From: Acanthamoeba lenticulata
Taxonomy: Eukaryota; Discosea; Longamoebia; Acanthamoebidae
Reading direction: 5' to 3'
Assembly: GCA_002179805.1 (NCBI GenBank)
Contig: NAVB01001883.1
Span: 1-10,067 of the forward strand
Length of the DNA stretch: 10,067 nucleotides
Each line of letters begins with the position of its first letter. Within the stretch, counting starts at the first letter, position 1. Below are positions 6,616 to 10,067 of the stretch, one piece after another. Below the pieces are notes generated by a model. The model did no database searches and had not been told where the DNA came from. It saw nothing but the letters and a program-made list of their open reading frames with translations. The position numbers were made by a program, and so were the translations under genes.

Positions 6616-8169
6616 GGTGAAACAAACAGAGAATATCCTGCATTGAGAGGACATCTAAAGGCACTTCTTGCTCAATACCTGAAAATTAAACGTTAGAAAA
6701 AAAAAGAATGAAATGCAAGAAAAAATTTTACCTTGATGAGTTCGAACAATGAAGACCCGGTGGACTGAGTTGTCCAGCATTTTTTCCATCACCATCCCTA
6801 CTGTGTCCACAGGAGTGCTCGAAATGACCTTGGCAAGTAGCTGTCGCAATAAAGCTGTGGTCAGCCAATTCAAAATTGTACAACACACAACTAAGTAAGG
6901 GATGGCACCAGTGGGTTCTGCTGCTGGATTTTACACACAAAGTCACCAGCAGAGGAAAAGAGCTGGGTGCAACCCTCCAAGTGCAGGCCAAGCATCCGGA
7001 TGTCAGTGGCACTTACTACACCAAGAAGCGCCCGGCTGTGGGTCAGCACCATGACCCCTGTTACGGCCTGTGTGGGTGGAGTTGAGGAATGCTTCACAAA
7101 AGGGAAGCAAGAGCAAGAGGGGCAGGCATGCCTTATCACGAGCAAGGCGGAAAGCCTCGAGCAAAGGCGTATTCTCAAGTACGTAGAAGGGATGAGGAGA
7201 TCCTACTTGTGAGAAGTTGCTCACCTGTTGCACCATCTTGCGGGCAATAGTGCTGAAGTGACTCAGGTGATGAAAAAGAAAACCCAGCACAGCGGCCTGA
7301 GAGTAGATCGCCTCAGGGGTAACGCCATCCTCATTCATGACCAGAACACTATGAGCACCACCCTTTCCCATTCGCTCAAGGGCGTCCCTAGATCATCACC
7401 ATCACTGTTACAGTTGTGATGACAGAGGGCAGGAGAGATGGCCTTGAGACAAAGAGAAAATGGGTACCACAGTGACGCATCGTGGGGAAGTGGCACCAGT
7501 GGCGAGCGGCCTGAAACATTTGCGATCTCCGCCACTGAGTGGCGTTGCCACTCTTTCTGCATCTGAGCGCTCACTTCACCGACAGAAGCTCCTAGTGTCA
7601 TTGGCAGCAAGCGCGTTTAGTTTTGATTTTTGATTTTTGATTGTTGATTATTATTTTATTTTTATTTTTATTTTATTGAGTTTTGGTTATCGTCCATTGG
7701 CGGTGCCGTACCCTCATTCTCCCTCATGACAGTGTCCGCAATAGTAACCATTGCTGAGTTGAGGTCATTCACACTCACCATTCCGACCTAAGTCCAAGCA
7801 AAGTTGTTTGTCAATTGACTCCACATGCATGCCCACTACACAGCGGTCAAGAAAGTGGAGATAGTGGGCGTACCACAGCACGCGCGTCATCAAGCACGGG
7901 AGCTGTAAGAAAGCCATGCTCGGCAAGGGCCTACCAACACACGGTCGTGAGAGTCTGTACTTGGCTGTCCAGTACTTCAACAAGGGACGAATTTGTACGG
8001 CCAGTGCTTGCGGAAGAGAACTGTGAGTGCGCAGAGCAAGAACTGCTGGGTAGGGCCGCGACAGGGAGAGCAGGGGCACAGAACGGAAAAAGCGCTCGAG
8101 TGTTGCCTGGCCACCCTCTGAGAAATCGAGTGGCCGAGCACCAGGACCTGTGTCGTCAGTAGAAGCCAT
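6611..8169 (-). CDS. Four-CBS-domain protein, AMPK/SnRK1 gamma (SNF4)-like
   Basis: Tandem CBS pairs bind adenine nucleotides, and in the AMPK/SNF1/SnRK1 gamma subunit they sense energy charge. Gene model on the minus strand: 8169-7999, 7930-7874, 7787-7712, 7591-7468, 7387-7132, 7067-6939 (or to 6909), 6840-6732, 6678-6611, giving 329 (or 339) residues, the usual gamma length. CBS1 has LTAPVLDD and VGMVSVNDL (77-85). CBS2 has DASLWDALERMGKGGAHSVL. CBS3 has VLENTPLLEAFRLARDK and LLGVVSATDIR. CBS4 has PVDTVGMVMEKML, VHRVFIV and VLSMQDIL. The nucleotide-ribose Asp (S-x-x-D) is present in CBS1, 3 and 4 and absent in CBS2, as in mammalian gamma. Only CBS4 keeps the His-Arg pair. Intron 5 appears to be GC-AG. 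The donor of intron 6 is uncertain (6938 or 6908). A plant-type CBSX protein is the alternative. Confidence 0.82.
7068..7131 (-). other. Probable GC-AG intron (intron 5 of the CBS gene)
   Basis: Conserved CBS3 sequence runs up to ARDK (AAG at 7134-7132) and resumes at AVTGVMVL (GCC at 7067). The bases after AAG are GCATGC and those before GCC are CACACAG. No GT in the correct phase lies near the junction, so the intron most likely uses a GC donor after the consensus AAG. Confidence 0.6.
7614..7680. repeat. AT-rich simple repeat (TTTTGATTTTTGA / TTTTATTTTTA) in an intron
   Basis: Short-period T-rich repeat inside intron 3 (7711-7592) of the CBS gene. On the coding strand it is A-rich, so it is not the pyrimidine tract. 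Confidence 0.7.
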
Positions 8170-8381
8170 GACACAAACAGTAAATAATGAAATCAGGCAA
8201 GGAACGCGAACCATCGATCGGGGCGCAGGGCCCTTGCCTGGGCGCTGGGGCTGGTTTTAGCCTTCTTTTGAGCGAAATTTTGCCGCGGGACCCGGCTGGG
8301 TAACACTTTTTTTTTTTTTTCTTGGTGCTTTCGTGTGATGGGAAAAAAGAAAAGAAAAGAAAAGAAACATGTACAGGGACT
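8170..8381. promoter_or_regulatory. Intergenic region, presumed CBS gene promoter and inositol kinase 3' region
   Basis: This 212-base gap lies between two leftward genes. It contains a run of 14 T (8308-8321) and an AAAAG-type repeat (8342-8366). No TATA box or AATAAA is seen on the minus strand. It must hold the 3' end of the kinase transcript and the promoter of the CBS gene. Confidence 0.4.
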
Positions 8382-10067
8382 TTAGCGACCACGAGCAAGG
8401 GTCGCCTGAAGGAGAGAGATGAGGTTGCGCAAACCCCACGCTAGACCATCGGCATCGCTTTCGACGGCGTGCGTGTGGCCCTGTTCGGCAGGTGATGTGG
8501 CGTCTTCCATATCGTCACCGACGCTGGCTTCATCGCCTGATGAAGCTGAGGCGGAGGAGGAGGAGGAGGAGACACCAGAGGAGGAAGACGGACGGCGAGC
8601 GGTGGGCGGAGAGAGGACGGTTGGAGAACGAAGGTCGGGTTTGGCGCTCAAGGTAGATAGCTGCACGTGCTGGAAATCAATCATCCGCACATCGGCCTTG
8701 ACGCACGGCATCGCCGGCGCACTGGTCGAAGTCGGCGGCACGCGACCTTCATAGACGAGCAAGAGAGAGCTGTTTTGAATCTGAACAGCATTCTCCTGTT
8801 GCAAAATCGCCAGCAAAGCTTCGAGCTTCTGGATGAAGACCTCCAACACTTCGCGCCGCAGGATGGGCCCGCTATTGAGGGTCTGCGTGACGAACTGGGC
8901 CAGCTGATGGGGCACAGTTTCTTTGACCAGCTGTCTTCCTTGCATCTTGTCGAACTGGCGATAGGTGTGCGTCTGTGGCTCATACACCTGAATCGGCCAG
9001 AACACCGGCGGGGGAGGCGCATCGCGCATGTTTGAGGGAAGAGGGAGGGTCGTTAAGAACACCTCCAGGCTATTTTTTTTTATACACCATTTGGTAAATT
9101 AAAAAAAAAAAAAAAAAGTTCCGCTCGATAAAATTATTGTAAAAAATACAGCACTTACCTGCATCCCCATTATCCGGAGCCCCATCGTAGTCGACGTGCT
9201 GACCTGGTGGTGAAGGTCCTTGGTGCCCATTTTGATATCTTCCGCGTACGCAGTGAAGATGGCACATTAGATAAACACACATATAAAGAGAGATAGAGAG
9301 AGAGAGAGAGAGAGACGTCAACAACCAGGACATCGGAAAAGTGACACGACAGAGACAGAGAGAGAAGAGAGAAGAGAGGTCGTAGACGTCGACTCGTACC
9401 GAGGGTGCACGGGAAATCATAGCCGGCGGTGAGATCTTCCAACACGATGTAGGCTGTCATGCGGTGGGTGCGGTTGAGGGGAGGGGGATAGACAAGTAGA
9501 CGGAAGGGCAGGAAGGGAGGAAAACGTTAGGCTGCACCTCTCGTATAGGAGAAAGAGAAAGCATGTAAGAGTGAGTGGAGGTACGGTAGGCGCGCGACAC
9601 GCGTGAGGAAGGAGGTAGGTTGTCCTCGAGCTCGAGTTTGAGCCGAAACTCTTCTGAGAGCAGGAGGCTCCAAGTGCCTGGCGAGGAGGGTAAAACATCT
9701 CGCTCACGCGGAGGCTCTGCAGTTGTTGGCCTTGAGCGTCGGACGCGCTCTTGCACCTCCATCTCTCCCTCTTCTTCGTCGGATGAAGACGAGGAGGAAG
9801 AAGAAGAAGAAGAAGAAATGGCATCGTCGTCCTCACCGAGGGAGTCGATGAGGAGGAGAAGCTTCTTGCGGGACAGAAGTACGCAGCCGTGCCAGGCGGG
9901 CACAAAGGCTTGGTAACGAGGAAACTCGCGCAAACAGGTCTTGTAGAACCAGAACTCGGTTTCGTCCAGCGGCTTGCAAATCTTGCCATCGGTGGTGCGA
10001 AACACAGTTTCATGGCCAGCGCACTGGTGCGGTAGAGGACCCACGATGCGCACCGAGGGACGTTCTC
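8382..10067 (-). CDS. IP6K: Inositol hexakisphosphate kinase (IPK family), 5' end outside the window
   Basis: IP6K (KCS1) phosphorylates InsP6 to the pyrophosphate 5-InsP7, a phosphate and energy signal. Visible exons on the minus strand are 10067-9585, 9453-9400, 9238-9159 and 8987-8382, giving 406 residues. Motifs: HQCAGHET (13-20), DGKICKPL (26-33), YIVLEDLTAGYDFP (162-175), the family signature PxxxDxKxG as PCTLDIKMG (175-183), TMGLRIMGMQVY (196-207), FDKMQGRQL, SSLLLVYEG (278-286), MIDFQHV (307-313) with the metal-binding Asp309, and a closing GLAWGLRNLISLL. The FDKMQGR and LRREVLEVFIQKLEALL segments favour IP6K over IPMK. Two Ser tracts next to acidic residues lie at 84-99 and 339-364. 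Between KMGT and STSTT there are 7 residues where human IP6K1 has about 21. The first intron (9584-9454) is the least certain join, although its GTACCT donor fits the local pattern. Confidence 0.87.
9102..9117. repeat. Poly-A/T run in intron 3 of the inositol kinase gene
   Basis: Sixteen consecutive A on the plus strand (T on the coding strand) lie inside intron 9158-8988, with another T-rich block nearby. The intron opens with GTAAGT, the only canonical donor in my models. Confidence 0.75.
9289..9315. repeat. (AG)n microsatellite in intron 2 of the inositol kinase gene
   Basis: An AG-dinucleotide run, TC on the coding strand, lies within intron 9399-9239, with a second GA-rich block at 9350-9378. 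Both may supply pyrimidine tracts. Confidence 0.8.
9776..9820. repeat. Trinucleotide repeat coding for the Ser/acidic tract of the inositol kinase
   Basis: GAA/GAG/GAC triplets on the plus strand read as Ser and Glu/Asp codons on the minus strand, giving twelve Ser followed by DEEE. The repeat keeps frame, so length changes would alter only tract length. Confidence 0.7.

Noticed and set aside
7765..7873. Continuation of the CBS gene frame through 7873-7779, which at first suggested a one-base frameshift in CBS1
   Set aside because: Splicing GTACGC at 7873 to CTTAG at 7788 joins VLDDARAV to VGMVSVNDL in phase and gives a complete CBS motif, so the segment is intron and no frameshift is needed.
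8419..9035. Plus-strand open frames opposite the last kinase exon
   Set aside because: They are antisense shadows. The minus strand encodes SSLLLVYEG and MIDFQHV of the IPK family.
9417..10013. A 198-residue minus-strand frame overlapping the inositol kinase
   Set aside because: It is a Ser/Pro/Leu-rich shadow of the kinase exon in another frame, and the kinase frame carries the conserved motifs.

Overview
The window is nuclear DNA from a eukaryote. It carries five protein genes, four of which are split by introns of about 53-171 bases that I could place by joining reading frames so that known family motifs become continuous. The mix of short introns, fairly GC-rich exons, divergent and convergent gene packing and simple-sequence tracts suits a compact microalgal genome, and a stramenopile such as a eustigmatophyte is my best guess. 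The sequence alone does not prove that.

Layout from left to right. (1) 1-1660 (+) is the C-terminal 439 residues of the COPI coat subunit beta-COP, in six exons. (2) 2239-1790 (-) is a single-exon LTO1-type deca-GX3 protein, which in other eukaryotes helps load the Fe-S clusters of the ribosome-recycling factor ABCE1. (3) 2332-4281 (+) is an eight-exon tRNA dimethylallyltransferase (MiaA/TRIT1/IPT family). It diverges from LTO1 across only 92 bases. (4) 4282-6610 holds no convincing gene. It is filled with short inverted-repeat elements of at least two families: one flanked by TA with ends beginning CAGCTAGG, and one built of TTGCG/TTTATT repeats with GGACATGGGTCC ends. One element is nested inside another. 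(5) 8169-6611 (-) is an eight-exon protein with four CBS domains, resembling the gamma (SNF4) subunit of AMPK/SnRK1. (6) 10067-8382 (-) is an inositol hexakisphosphate kinase (IPK family), open at its 5' end, in four visible exons.

The genes are housekeeping and signalling functions and do not form a pathway. LTO1 and the tRNA modifier both serve translation and probably share a promoter. The CBS protein and the inositol kinase are both energy or phosphate sensors and lie in the same orientation 212 bases apart. The most notable features are an unusual excess of GTAC-type splice donors, the nested inverted-repeat elements between two convergent genes, an apparent 14-residue deletion in the inositol kinase next to its signature motif, and a C-terminal FDF on LTO1 that resembles the peptide recognised by the cytosolic Fe-S targeting complex.
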